Made by a program: the position numbers and the translations under genes
In this document: positions 26,602 through 34,707 of the stretch, one piece after another
How the letters are laid out: the number at the start of each line of letters is the position of its first letter
Numbering within the stretch: position 1 is the first letter of the stretch
Assembly (NCBI GenBank): GCA_021463905.1
Contig: JAJTZA010000141.1
Span: forward strand, 1-39,393
DNA from: Terrimicrobiaceae bacterium
GTDB lineage: Bacteria > Verrucomicrobiota > Verrucomicrobiia > Chthoniobacterales > Terrimicrobiaceae
Direction: 5' to 3'
Length of the DNA: 39,393 nucleotides
Notes under the pieces: model-generated
The model's input: the letters and a program-made list of their open reading frames with translations, nothing else
Databases searched by the model: none
What the model was told of the DNA's origin: nothing

Positions 26602-26871
26602 TTATTCCGCTCTACTCAGGGTAGAGAGGATGCGGCGGGCGTACGGGCAATGGTGGGAGTTCTCACACAGGAGGGTTCCCAATGGCAGCCCCGTCAGCTC
26701 TTTGATGAGGAAAAGCAGACGCGGTGTTGGCAGCCTTCTGCCGGTTTCCCAATGGCTCCACGTGGTGGAGGCCACGCCGAGCTGCCGTGCCGCGCTCTCC
26801 TGAGTATGACCTTCTTTTCTGCGCCAATCGCGCAGCCGCTTACCCAAATGCGTGTGAAAGCTTGGTGTCAT
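26602..26871 (-). CDS. XRE-family helix-turn-helix regulator with C-terminal Cys/His cluster
   Basis: 89 residues. An HTH_3/Cro-type DNA-binding domain covers about residues 9-62 (LGKRLRDWRRKEGHTQESAA, LGVASTTWSHWETGRRLPTP). After the domain the tail reads LLCENSHHCPYARRIL, where Cys69, His73, His74 and Cys75 could bind a metal or form a disulfide. Such a tail is not usual for small XRE regulators. It is the first gene of an apparent pair with the PEP-CTERM gene 35 bp downstream, and it diverges from the SGNH hydrolase gene. A CCACGTGG palindrome lies 14-21 bp upstream of its start (26885-26892) and another inside the gene (26758-26765); the former could be an autoregulatory operator. Confidence 0.88.
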   Translation of the reverse strand: MTPSFHTHLGKRLRDWRRKEGHTQESAARQLGVASTTWSHWETGRRLPTPRLLFLIKELTGLPLGTLLCENSHHCPYARRILSTLSRAE

Positions 26872-26990
26872 TGCTGTGAGAGTGCCACGTGGTTTCGCCG
26901 GACGAATATGCCTGCGGACAGGGGCGGATGCAATCCCGCTGTTGCCCGTTTGAGGTGGGTGTGAGTTTGATGTTTTTTTCGGAAAGTTCC

Positions 26991-27022
26991 CTTGACCCGA
27001 AGGAGGCGGAGCGATTGTATCG
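26991..27022 (+). promoter_or_regulatory. Candidate promoter with palindrome for the SGNH hydrolase gene
   Basis: TTGACC (26991-26996), a 17-base spacer and TTGTAT (27014-27019) resemble a sigma-70 promoter. The perfect inverted repeat GCGAT-TGT-ATCGC (27010-27022) covers the -10 box and could be an operator, for example for the divergent XRE protein. The ATG follows about 40 bases later. The -10 match is modest. Confidence 0.35.
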
Positions 27023-27060
27023 CGATGCGTTCGCGGACGGGCGATGAAAATCTAAAACCT

Positions 27061-28122
27061 ATGTCGTATATTCAAAAACTTGATGAAAATTTCGTGTTGC
27101 CAGAGCTTGAGGGGGATTGGGAATGGCGCGATGCGGCGGGGTGGCCGTTGCATGGTCGGGGGTGGAGTGCGGGGATAGCGACCTGGGGGCGGCTGCCGGA
27201 CGCCGCGCAAGCCATTGTCCGTCCGGACGTGTGGACGCTGAGCCGCCATTCGGCCGGGTTGCACTATGAATTTTCGACGGATTCGCCGGATGTGGGGGTT
27301 CAGTGGGGGGTTCTTCAGGAGAACATAGCGATGGATCACATGGCGGCTACCGGAGTGAGTGGTCTGGACATCTACCGGTGGGATGGTTCGTCATGGCGCA
27401 TGGCGGGGATTGCCCGTCCGACGCAACAGCAGAACCGGACATTTTTTTGCCGCCGGGGGCCATCCCCCGAAGTGGAGCGATTCCGGGTCCATTTGCCGCT
27501 CTACAATGGAGTCACGGAATTGCGGGTGGGTTTGCGCCCCGGAAGTACCTGCGAAGTCCACCCGCCCGTGAAAAAACCCCTTTGCGTGTATGGCACCTCC
27601 ATCATACAGGGAGGATGCGCGTCGCGCCCCGGCATGGCACCCACCGCCATCCTGGGACGCCTGCTGGATTGCCCGGTGATCAACCTCGGATTCTCCGGAA
27701 ATGGACGCGCGGAACCCCACATGGCTGACATTCTGGCGGAAATCAAACCCGCCGCGTTTGTCGTGGACTGCCTCCCCAACATCCACACCGATTTCGCGGA
27801 GGCGCATCTGAGCGAGTTTATCCCACGGCTTCTGCGCGCATCAGGAGATGTCCCCGTGGTTTTTGTCGGCTTCCTGAACGCCCCGGGCTGCTCGTGGACA
27901 CCCGCATTCGCGGAGAGAGTAACATCCGTGGAACGCACCCAGAAGGAGATTCTTGCGCGTCACAAGGCGGAGTTCCCCGGACGCATTTACGAAATCCCTG
28001 GAGAGGCTCTCCTCGGCTCTGACGACGAGGGCACCGTGGATGGTATCCATCCCACTGACCTCGGATTTCACCGGATGGCTGTCGCCCTCTCTGCCGCCCT
28101 GCGGCCACTCCTGGAAAAATAG
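27061..28122 (+). CDS. SGNH/GDSL-type hydrolase with N-terminal beta domain
   Basis: 353 residues from ATG 27061. The N-terminal ~165 residues form a beta-rich SxxL/jelly-roll-type domain (WTLSRHSAGLHYEFSTDSPD, YNGVTELRVGLRPG). The C-terminal domain has SGNH blocks: nucleophile Ser180 in VYGTSIIQGGC, Gly/Asn in LGFSGNGR (210-216), and the catalytic pair Asp327/His330 in DGIHPTDLGF. Members act as esterases or deacetylases on carbohydrates; many bacterial homologues of this architecture remove acetyl groups from plant or bacterial polysaccharides. No signal peptide is evident. No Shine-Dalgarno sequence is visible before the ATG. Its stop faces the lipoprotein gene stop at 16 bp. Confidence 0.9.
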   Translation: MSYIQKLDENFVLPELEGDWEWRDAAGWPLHGRGWSAGIATWGRLPDAAQAIVRPDVWTLSRHSAGLHYEFSTDSPDVGVQWGVLQENIAMDHMAATGVSGLDIYRWDGSSWRMAGIARPTQQQNRTFFCRRGPSPEVERFRVHLPLYNGVTELRVGLRPGSTCEVHPPVKKPLCVYGTSIIQGGCASRPGMAPTAILGRLLDCPVINLGFSGNGRAEPHMADILAEIKPAAFVVDCLPNIHTDFAEAHLSEFIPRLLRASGDVPVVFVGFLNAPGCSWTPAFAERVTSVERTQKEILARHKAEFPGRIYEIPGEALLGSDDEGTVDGIHPTDLGFHRMAVALSAALRPLLEK

Positions 28123-28138
28123 ACTCCCGCTGGTTCTG

Positions 28139-28615
28139 TTATTTCTGATACACCCGGTCACCCACCGAGGGCTCACCGGAAACTATGTCGGCAATCAAAA
28201 ATGAACCACCGCGCAGCGTGGTCAGTTTGAGGTCGGCGGTTTCCTGGCGGTCGGAGATGGCCACGAGGGCTTCGCCCGGTCGTGCGGAGGACGCTGAACT
28301 TGCGTCAATGAGCACAAATTGATTGCCAACGTTCACCTGGCGGATTTGTCCGATGAGAGTGGGAGGGACGGCCACGGGCGGCTTGGCGCGCTGGGGGAAG
28401 ATGCGCGGGAGCCAACTGAAGAGCGATTTGCGCGTGGTGGGTTCCTGTGGGGTGGTGGCATTGCCGGAAGCTGCAGTGGGTGGGGGAGGCGCGGAGGTGT
28501 TTGCGGCGTCCCCATGAGCGGGCTTTGTCGTGCGGCATCCCGAGGCGAGCATGGCTGCGACGCACAGTCCCGCCACCCCGCTGCGGAAGAGGGCGCACCG
28601 GAGAGGGGGGGGCAT
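28139..28615 (-). CDS. Small lipoprotein of unknown function
   Basis: 158 residues from ATG 28615, with GGA seven bases upstream. A TTG at 28651 overlapping the upstream stop is an alternative start. The N-terminus has a signal with lipobox LASGC, so the protein is lipid-anchored in the periplasm. A low-complexity linker rich in Ala, Pro and Thr follows. The C-terminal ~75 residues (LIGQIRQVNVGNQFVLIDAS, ARPGEALVAISDRQETADLK, GDRVYQK) form a small beta domain similar in style to OB-like or SH3-like modules in PVC lipoproteins. It is the last gene of the operon with DUF1844, M16 peptidase and Minf_1886 proteins. Function unknown. Confidence 0.8.
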   Translation of the reverse strand: MPPPLRCALFRSGVAGLCVAAMLASGCRTTKPAHGDAANTSAPPPPTAASGNATTPQEPTTRKSLFSWLPRIFPQRAKPPVAVPPTLIGQIRQVNVGNQFVLIDASSASSARPGEALVAISDRQETADLKLTTLRGGSFLIADIVSGEPSVGDRVYQK

Positions 28616-28647
28616 TTTTCCGGTATGTGCCACGGGGTGGATGCCTT

Positions 28648-29043
28648 TCAACTGCCGTAGCTCTTGCTGAAGCGTTTGCCGACGCTGCCTTCCTCGGGCT
28701 GAATTTTTGGAGTTTCGGGTTCCGGGGCGGCGGTGGAGGCTTCCGTGGGGGCGGGTTCATTTTTGCCCGAGGACACTTTTACGTAATCCATCTGGAGGTC
28801 GGAGAGCACTCCGGAGAGTATCTTGGTTTCCTCCTGACTGAGATTTCCACGGGTTTTTTCGCGAATCATCTCGAGCTGGTCAATGAAGAGACGCGCGGCT
28901 TCGAGGTTGACCTCGCTTTTGCCGGTTTGCGGGTGGGGGATGCGCCCCAGCCAGAGCGAGATTTGCTGCGCCTGCATCATAACGAAGGCAATAAACTTTT
29001 GGGTCATTTCGCCGCTCACCGGCGCCTGTTGCATCTCTGGCAT
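28648..29043 (-). CDS. DUF1844 family protein
   Basis: 131 residues from ATG 29043, four bases after the peptidase stop. The core MTQKFIAFVMMQAQQISLWL, IPHPQTGKSEVNLEAARLFI and DQLEMIREKTRGNLSQEE is the DUF1844 pattern, a helical domain common in Acidobacteria, PVC and related phyla. The last 35 residues are a Pro/Glu/Ala-rich tail ending VGKRFSKSYGS. No function is known. There are no membrane helices beyond the amphipathic FIAFVMMQAQQISLWLG segment, which may associate with membranes. The neighbours (peptidase, lipoprotein) suggest a role linked to the cell envelope. Confidence 0.88.
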   Translation of the reverse strand: MPEMQQAPVSGEMTQKFIAFVMMQAQQISLWLGRIPHPQTGKSEVNLEAARLFIDQLEMIREKTRGNLSQEETKILSGVLSDLQMDYVKVSSGKNEPAPTEASTAAPEPETPKIQPEEGSVGKRFSKSYGS

Positions 29044-29047
29044 GTTT

Positions 29048-31675
29048 TTATGGTGTTGATTTTTCCGGTCCCACGCTGGTGCGCACGTATCCCGGTACTC
29101 CGAGAAAGCGTTCCGCCGCCCGCCGGGTGTCCTCCAGGGTGACCGCCTCAATGAGCGTCCGCTCCCGGGTGTGGTAATCATACCCCAGCCCGAGCAACTC
29201 GTCCAGACTGGCTGACGCGGCAAACGCCCCGTTCCCCTGCCTCTGAATGTCTTCGGCACCCAACAATTTCTTTTTGGCGCGCTGGAGTTCCTCCTCGGTC
29301 AGCCCGCCCTTGGCCAGTTTGGCAATTTCGTCGCGAAATTCGCGGGTGACGGTCTCGAGTTTGGCGGGGTCGGTGCCGAGGTAGAAAAATTGTGCGCCGG
29401 GAACCGTTCCGCCAATGCTGCCGGCTCCGACAAAATAGGCCAGTCCGAGTTTTTCCCGGATGCGGTCGAAAAACCGCGAGCCGAGGTCATTGGAAGCCTC
29501 GTTAATGAGGCGCATGGCGGGGTCATCCGGGTCAAACAAATCCGGCCCCGGGAAGGTGAACATGAGAACCGCCTGCTGCTTGTCCATCTTTTCAGAGACG
29601 ACGACCGGCTCTTGGGGAGGCGCGGGCCGGGGAGGTTTTGCGAAAGCCTCGGCACCTGGGGACATGCCCCCAAAAAACTTCTCCGCGAGAGCGACCACCT
29701 CGCTGGCCTTTACGTCGCCAAAAACCGCAAGGACACCATTTTTGGCGACGGCCAGAGAATCATGAAACTCCCGGAGGGCTTCGGGGGTGAGTGCCGAGAC
29801 GGATTCTGTCGAGCCGTTCGAGCGCAGGCCATAGGGGTGTTCTCCAAAAAAGCTGCGCCGGGCCAGATTGCTGGCCACCTTGGTGATCTGCTCGTCCTCG
29901 GCTTTGATCGTGGCCAGAACGGACTGCCTTTCGATGTCCACCTCCGCCGGATTGAAGGCGGGGTTGCGGACGACATCCGCGACAATTTCCATGGCGGTGC
30001 CAAGGAAGGGCGTCATCACTTCCGCGCTGACGGCCCAGGTATTGTTGGATGCCGAGGCACCAATGCGTCCGCCGTGGCTCTCCAGCGCGTCCGCGATTTG
30101 CAAGGCGCTGCGGGACTTGGTGCCCTTCAGGAGCGAGCTGCTCATCAGCCGGGTGATGCCATTATTGGCCGGGGTTTCCGCCAGCAGGCCGCCGCGGAAG
30201 GTCGCCAGGACGGAGACCATCGGCAGACGATGGTTCTCACGGACAAGAACGCGCAGCCCGTTGGAAAGCATGAATTTTTGGACATCAGACTGTTGGGAAT
30301 CCTCCTGCAACTTCCCGGCTCCCTGCACTGCGGTCAGCGAACCGGGAGGATTCAGTGACGTGGAATTGAGGCGATCCTCGGTCAGATATTTTTTTGCCAC
30401 CCGGACGACATCCTCTGCTGTGACCGAGGAGACCGCTTTCAGGTATTCGCGGCTGAAGTCCGGGTTATGGGCCAGGAGCCAACTGGAGCCGAGGTCGGAG
30501 GCGCGGCCTCGGGCGGTTTCCATGCCGGAGATTTGTCCGCTCAGCAATGCGCTGCGGGCGCGTTCGAGTTCCGCTGCCGAGGGGCCGTTTTTTACGAGTT
30601 CACCGAGGGTCTCGAGCGCACCGCGCTCCGCATTTTCGCGTTGGTCGGGATCCGTGACCATTTGAATGATGAATGCGCCGTCGCTGGGCAGGTTGAAGGT
30701 GCCCGAGCCGACCATGTGAACCACCTGTTTTTTTTCGCGAAGGTTTTGGTTGAGCGGGCTGCTCCGTCCCGACCCCAGGATTTCTCCCAGCACATCGAGG
30801 ACAGGTGTGTCCGGGCTGTCGAGTCCCGGGATCCTCCAGGCCAGAGTGAGGCGGGTCAGCTCGGTGGCGGGAAACTCCTCGTGGGCATCCCGCCTTCCCA
30901 ACTGTTCCGGCTCCGAAGCGATAAACACCGGCTCGAGAGGCCCACGGGGCGTGCCTTGGAAAAGCTCGCGAACCCGCGTGAAGATCGCATCCGCATCCAC
31001 GTCCCCGGTGACCACCACGGTCAGATTGTTCGGCACATAACGCTGACGGTAATACTCGAGGACATCCTCCCGCGTGAGCTTGTTGTAAACATCCAGGTAG
31101 CCGATCACCGGATGGCGAAAAGGACTCTCTCCAAAAACCGTGCGCAGCATGAGCAGCGAGCTTTGGCGGTTTGCGTCGTCAAAGCCCATGGCGTATTCGC
31201 GCCGGATGACTTCCTGCTCTTTCGTGTACTCCTGCTCGGGGAGTGTCGAATTCAGAACCGCGTCCCCGAGGATGTCCAGCGCTTCCATCACTCCCGAGGA
31301 GGGCACGTCAATCCAGTACACGGTGCGGTCGAAGCTGGTGTAGGCATTCACGTACCCGCCCTGATCCTGGATGTTTTTCGCGATCTCGCCCGCAGAACGT
31401 TTTTGGGTGCCCTTGAAGAGCATGTGCTCGAGGATATGGGACAACCCCGCGCCCATCCACTTACCCTCGTGAATGCTTCCGGTGCCACACCAGATTTGCA
31501 GGCTGGCCACCGGCGCGGAGCGGTTCTCTTCCACAATAATCGTCAGCCCATTGGGGAGTGTCTCGATGCGCGCGTTGGAATGTGGCAGCGCGGGAAGCCG
31601 AACCTCCGGTTTGGCAATCGTGGGAGCAAGAGAGGTCATGAGTATTATAGCGGATAAAATGAGCGGGCCGTTCAT
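29048..31675 (-). CDS. Two-domain M16 (insulinase/pitrilysin) zinc peptidase
   Basis: 875 residues with a signal peptide (MNGPLILSAIILMTSLAPT), so it should act in the periplasm. The first half is a catalytic M16 domain with the inverted zinc motif HILEH (His80, Glu83, His84) and a later Glu in EQEVIRREYAMGFDD. The second half (from about residue 455) repeats the fold but has RLMSSSLLKGT in place of HxxEH, so it is the non-catalytic partner domain. Such enzymes degrade small peptides and misfolded or signal peptides. The start ATG overlaps the Minf_1886 gene stop in ATGA, and the DUF1844 gene follows after four bases. Confidence 0.95.
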   Translation of the reverse strand: MNGPLILSAIILMTSLAPTIAKPEVRLPALPHSNARIETLPNGLTIIVEENRSAPVASLQIWCGTGSIHEGKWMGAGLSHILEHMLFKGTQKRSAGEIAKNIQDQGGYVNAYTSFDRTVYWIDVPSSGVMEALDILGDAVLNSTLPEQEYTKEQEVIRREYAMGFDDANRQSSLLMLRTVFGESPFRHPVIGYLDVYNKLTREDVLEYYRQRYVPNNLTVVVTGDVDADAIFTRVRELFQGTPRGPLEPVFIASEPEQLGRRDAHEEFPATELTRLTLAWRIPGLDSPDTPVLDVLGEILGSGRSSPLNQNLREKKQVVHMVGSGTFNLPSDGAFIIQMVTDPDQRENAERGALETLGELVKNGPSAAELERARSALLSGQISGMETARGRASDLGSSWLLAHNPDFSREYLKAVSSVTAEDVVRVAKKYLTEDRLNSTSLNPPGSLTAVQGAGKLQEDSQQSDVQKFMLSNGLRVLVRENHRLPMVSVLATFRGGLLAETPANNGITRLMSSSLLKGTKSRSALQIADALESHGGRIGASASNNTWAVSAEVMTPFLGTAMEIVADVVRNPAFNPAEVDIERQSVLATIKAEDEQITKVASNLARRSFFGEHPYGLRSNGSTESVSALTPEALREFHDSLAVAKNGVLAVFGDVKASEVVALAEKFFGGMSPGAEAFAKPPRPAPPQEPVVVSEKMDKQQAVLMFTFPGPDLFDPDDPAMRLINEASNDLGSRFFDRIREKLGLAYFVGAGSIGGTVPGAQFFYLGTDPAKLETVTREFRDEIAKLAKGGLTEEELQRAKKKLLGAEDIQRQGNGAFAASASLDELLGLGYDYHTRERTLIEAVTLEDTRRAAERFLGVPGYVRTSVGPEKSTP

Positions 31676-32103
31676 GGAATCCGTCTGACATCCAGACGAC
31701 CGTTGGCGTTCAATGACTGCCGGTCCACGCGGAACGGGCTGGCAAACGCCTCCTCGAAATCGAAACCCTCGCGAAACTTCTCAATCGTATCGTCCTCAGT
31801 CTTCCCCAAAATTTTCGCCTCAATGAGATGAAAGACGATCCGGCCAATGTCCTCGCAGCCCCGGACGCCCCAATACTCGAGGACGGTCAGCGTCATCGGA
31901 CCAAACTCCTGAAGGGCATGCCTCCGGAACCCCTCCAGCAGCTCGTTGGCACTCACATGCCCGCTCACCCGCTTGCCCTCCTTTTTCCGCCGCTTGAATG
32001 TCGTCTCAAGCGCATCCCGCAAAAATGCGTACGCCTCCGGCGCATAGCGGCCATCGCTTGCGCAAATGCCCTCGACCGCTTCTTGAAATCCTTGCGCCTG
32101 CAT
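31672..32103 (-). CDS. Minf_1886 / Plancto_Ver_chp family protein
   Basis: 143 residues from ATG 32103. The pattern YAPEAYAFLRDALETTFKRR, HVSANELLEGFRRHALQEFG, TVLEYWGVRGCEDIGRIVF and a C-terminal FDFEEAF..PF is that of the Minf_1886 family, which I recall as restricted to Verrucomicrobia and Planctomycetes (TIGR04138). It has no signal peptide or membrane helix. Its function is unknown. The long frame upstream of ATG 32103 is low-complexity and not family-like, so the short start is chosen. It begins two bases after the small upstream ORF and ends in an ATGA overlap with the M16 peptidase gene. Confidence 0.88.
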   Translation of the reverse strand: MQAQGFQEAVEGICASDGRYAPEAYAFLRDALETTFKRRKKEGKRVSGHVSANELLEGFRRHALQEFGPMTLTVLEYWGVRGCEDIGRIVFHLIEAKILGKTEDDTIEKFREGFDFEEAFASPFRVDRQSLNANGRLDVRRIP

Positions 32104-32105
32104 CG

Positions 32106-32255
32106 TCAACGGCTCACGGCCTCCTCCACCACCGGAAGCAGAGCCAGCCGACCCCGCCAGAACTGGACGCCAAAACCCACCACCGCCGCCATGACCACGC
32201 ACGCCACCATGCGCACTTCCCGCGTTGTCAATATCTGCATCGCCGTAAAATACAT
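32106..32255 (-). CDS. Small single-pass membrane protein
   Basis: 49 residues from ATG 32255 to the TGA at 32106. One hydrophobic helix is clear: MVACVVMAAVVGFGVQFW, flanked by charged residues on both sides (TTREVR before, RGRLALLP after). The arrangement resembles the N-terminal anchor of ComEA-like helix-hairpin-helix proteins, but no hairpin domain follows. The stop is two bases before the Minf_1886 ATG, so the two genes would be translationally linked. No strong Shine-Dalgarno sequence is seen. It is too short to be certain; the tight spacing and membrane profile are the support. Confidence 0.55.
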   Translation of the reverse strand: MYFTAMQILTTREVRMVACVVMAAVVGFGVQFWRGRLALLPVVEEAVSR

Positions 32256-32352
32256 CACCGGCCCGTTCCCGCAAGCCCCGACATGAGCCCAAATCAGCCT
32301 TCCAGAATCTTCGCTTTTGATTTGGCTGCGGTGCGCGTAGGATTTCCTCGTG

Positions 32353-33552
32353 ATGCGATATTCTCATATGCGGTTGGAGACCCGGTGTGCCCGGGCGGGG
32401 TGTCTGTCGGCTGAGGAAGCGGGGGCGAATGCGCCGCTTGTGCCCTCCATTGCGCAGAGTGCGGTTTTTGCGCTCGACAAGGCGGCGGATGCTGAGGCGA
32501 TTTTTTCGGGTTCCCGGTTCGGGTATGCGTACACGCGGTTTGGGAATCCGACGGTGGATCTGCTTGCGGAAGTGCTGGCGGGTCTGGAAGGTGGGGCGGG
32601 GGCCTTGGTGACCAGCTCGGGCAACGCGGCCATTTTGTGTGCGGTCACCTGTGCCATGTCGGGTCGTTCCGGCCCCCTGGTCACGCACCCGGATATTTAC
32701 GGGGGCAGCTATGAGCTGTTGCGTATTCTGGGAGAGGTTTACCGGTTGCCGGTGGAGATTGTGGAGAGTGCCGACGAAGCCGCCTGGTTGCGGGCTGTGG
32801 CCCGGGCGGGGGCGGTGCTTTTGGAGACCCCCTCGAATCCGCTCATGCGGCTGATTGACCTCGAAAAAACCATCGCGGCCGCCCACTCACAGGGGGCACC
32901 CGTCATAGTGGACAATACCGTGGCCACGCCCTGCAATCAGCGTCCTTTCGACTTCGGAGCGGATTGGATCGTCCACTCGACCACCAAGTACCTCAACGGG
33001 CACGGGGATGTGGTCGGCGGCTGCCTGATCCGCCGCGAGCCTCTGGAAAAAAACCACCGCGCCATCCACAAAAATTTCGGTGGCACCGTGAACGCGCTCA
33101 CCGCCTGGCTCACCCTGCGCGGGCTGCGCACATTTGCTCTGCGCATGGAAGCCCACCATCGCAATGCGTCCGCGTTGGCCGATTGGCTGGCCGCCCGGCC
33201 CGAAGTGGCCGCCGTGCATTACCCCGGCTTCCGCACGCATCCGCAGGGCGATGTTTTTCAGCGTCAGATGAAGGCGGGTGGCGGGCTGCTTTCCTTTGAA
33301 TTGCGGGGGGGCGAGGAAGCCGCCACCCGGTTGATTGATCGTCTGCGGCTCATCGTCCATGCGGTCAGTCTCGGCGAACCCGAAACCCTCATCACCCTGC
33401 CTGCCCGTTCCAGCCACCGGGGCATGACCCCGGAGGCCCGCCGGCAAGCCGGCGTCCCGGACAGCCTCCTCCGTCTCGCCGCCGGCCTCGAATCCTCTGC
33501 CGACCTTGTCGCCGATCTCGAGCAGGCCATGTCTTCAGCGGCCGCTTATTGA
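32353..33552 (+). CDS. PLP-dependent trans-sulfuration enzyme (cystathionine gamma-synthase/lyase-like)
   Basis: 399 residues from ATG 32353 (AGGA lies 10 bases upstream; GTG 32350 and ATG 32368 are alternatives). It belongs to the Cys/Met metabolism PLP family: SGSRFGYAYTRFGNPT, the SSGNAAI region, VIVDNTVATPCNQRPFDFGA, and the PLP lysine Lys212 in HSTTKYLNGHGDVVGG. Which reaction it runs (cystathionine synthase, beta-lyase or gamma-lyase) cannot be decided by eye. It faces metX and metY, so a methionine or cysteine role is likely. Its stop overlaps the metX stop by 7 bp in convergent orientation. Confidence 0.92.
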   Translation: MRYSHMRLETRCARAGCLSAEEAGANAPLVPSIAQSAVFALDKAADAEAIFSGSRFGYAYTRFGNPTVDLLAEVLAGLEGGAGALVTSSGNAAILCAVTCAMSGRSGPLVTHPDIYGGSYELLRILGEVYRLPVEIVESADEAAWLRAVARAGAVLLETPSNPLMRLIDLEKTIAAAHSQGAPVIVDNTVATPCNQRPFDFGADWIVHSTTKYLNGHGDVVGGCLIRREPLEKNHRAIHKNFGGTVNALTAWLTLRGLRTFALRMEAHHRNASALADWLAARPEVAAVHYPGFRTHPQGDVFQRQMKAGGGLLSFELRGGEEAATRLIDRLRLIVHAVSLGEPETLITLPARSSHRGMTPEARRQAGVPDSLLRLAAGLESSADLVADLEQAMSSAAAY

Positions 33553-34700
33553 CCCAGGGCGTAGGCGAGGTGGGGGGTGTAGAGTTTGGGTTCGAGAAGG
33601 AAGGAATCGTGGCCTTTTTCCGAGTGTACGGTCAGCCGGATGTGGGGGACATGGGCGCGTTTTAATTCGGCGCAGATTTCCGCCTGGTAGTCCGGATAAA
33701 AGCAGCAGTCGCTGTCAATGGTGAAGACGAGGTAGCGTTGGCTCTGGCATTCCGCAAAGATCAGGCCGCCGCCGCGGGCCTTTGCGTCGTCGTAAAGATC
33801 GAACTGCTGCCAGGCGTCAATAATGCGCAGATAGGAATTGGCATCGAAACGCTTCACGAACTTCCGGCCCTGATACAGCATGTAACTCTCGAGACTGCTG
33901 GAAATCTGATACCAGGGGAGGTCAATCTCCGGCTGAACGATGCCCACCCGGGCGCGCTCCTCGATCACATCGGCCCACAAAAAAGTTTTGTGGCTGATCA
34001 TCCGCGCCAGGGCCAGCCCCTTGACCGGGCCGGTGCCGTCGTAATAGTCGCCGCCCTGAAAGTCCGGGTCGCGGGTGATGGCAATGATTTGTTCGAGGTT
34101 GTGCATTTGCTGCAGGCCGTGTGCGCGCAAGCCGGTGCCGATTGTGATGACGTTGGTCACACGCTCAGGGTATTTCACCGCCAAATCCAGTGCCATCATC
34201 CCTCCGAGGGATGTCCCCACCACCGCCTTGAGCTTGGCGATGCCGAAATGCTCGAGCAGGGGCAGTTGCGAGCGGATCATGTCATGAACCGTCACCCGTG
34301 GAAACGCCGCGCCCCAGGGTTTGCCCGTGGCGGGGTTGGGGGAGGCCGGGCCGGTGGTGCCGTAGCAGCCGCCCAGGTAATTTGCACAGAGCACAAAATA
34401 CTTGTCCGTGTCGAGGGCGCGTCCGGAGCCGATAAAGCCGTCCCACCAGCCCACGTGAACCTCCTCCGTCCAGCGTCCTTCGAGACCCGGCACGGACTTA
34501 TTGATGCCTGCTGCATGCTGGCTGCCGCTCAGGGCATGGAAGAGCAGGATGGCGTTGCTGCGATCCTCATTCAGTCGGCCATAGGTCTCGTAGGCCAGGG
34601 TCACGCCCGGAAGGCACCCGCCATCGGCGGTGACAAACGGAGCCTCCGCGCTTCCAAAATCGAGGAAGCGCGTCTCGACGGTGCCGACGCCCTTGGTCAT
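33546..34700 (-). CDS. metX: Homoserine O-acetyltransferase MetX
   Basis: 384 residues from ATG 34700. It makes O-acetylhomoserine from homoserine and acetyl-CoA, the first dedicated step toward methionine. The alpha/beta-hydrolase triad is visible: Ser164 in VVGTSLGGMMALD, Asp331 in TIDSDCCFYP and His364 in SEKGHDSFLLEP. Family blocks LLFHALSGSQHAAG, GWWDGFIGSGRALDTDKYFV, ANYLGGCYGTTGP and HDMIRSQLPLLEHFG are all present. The length is normal. It follows metY by 7 bases, giving an operon in pathway reverse order. Confidence 0.95.
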   Translation of the reverse strand: MTKGVGTVETRFLDFGSAEAPFVTADGGCLPGVTLAYETYGRLNEDRSNAILLFHALSGSQHAAGINKSVPGLEGRWTEEVHVGWWDGFIGSGRALDTDKYFVLCANYLGGCYGTTGPASPNPATGKPWGAAFPRVTVHDMIRSQLPLLEHFGIAKLKAVVGTSLGGMMALDLAVKYPERVTNVITIGTGLRAHGLQQMHNLEQIIAITRDPDFQGGDYYDGTGPVKGLALARMISHKTFLWADVIEERARVGIVQPEIDLPWYQISSSLESYMLYQGRKFVKRFDANSYLRIIDAWQQFDLYDDAKARGGGLIFAECQSQRYLVFTIDSDCCFYPDYQAEICAELKRAHVPHIRLTVHSEKGHDSFLLEPKLYTPHLAYALGQ

Positions 34701-34707
34701 TGGGCCG

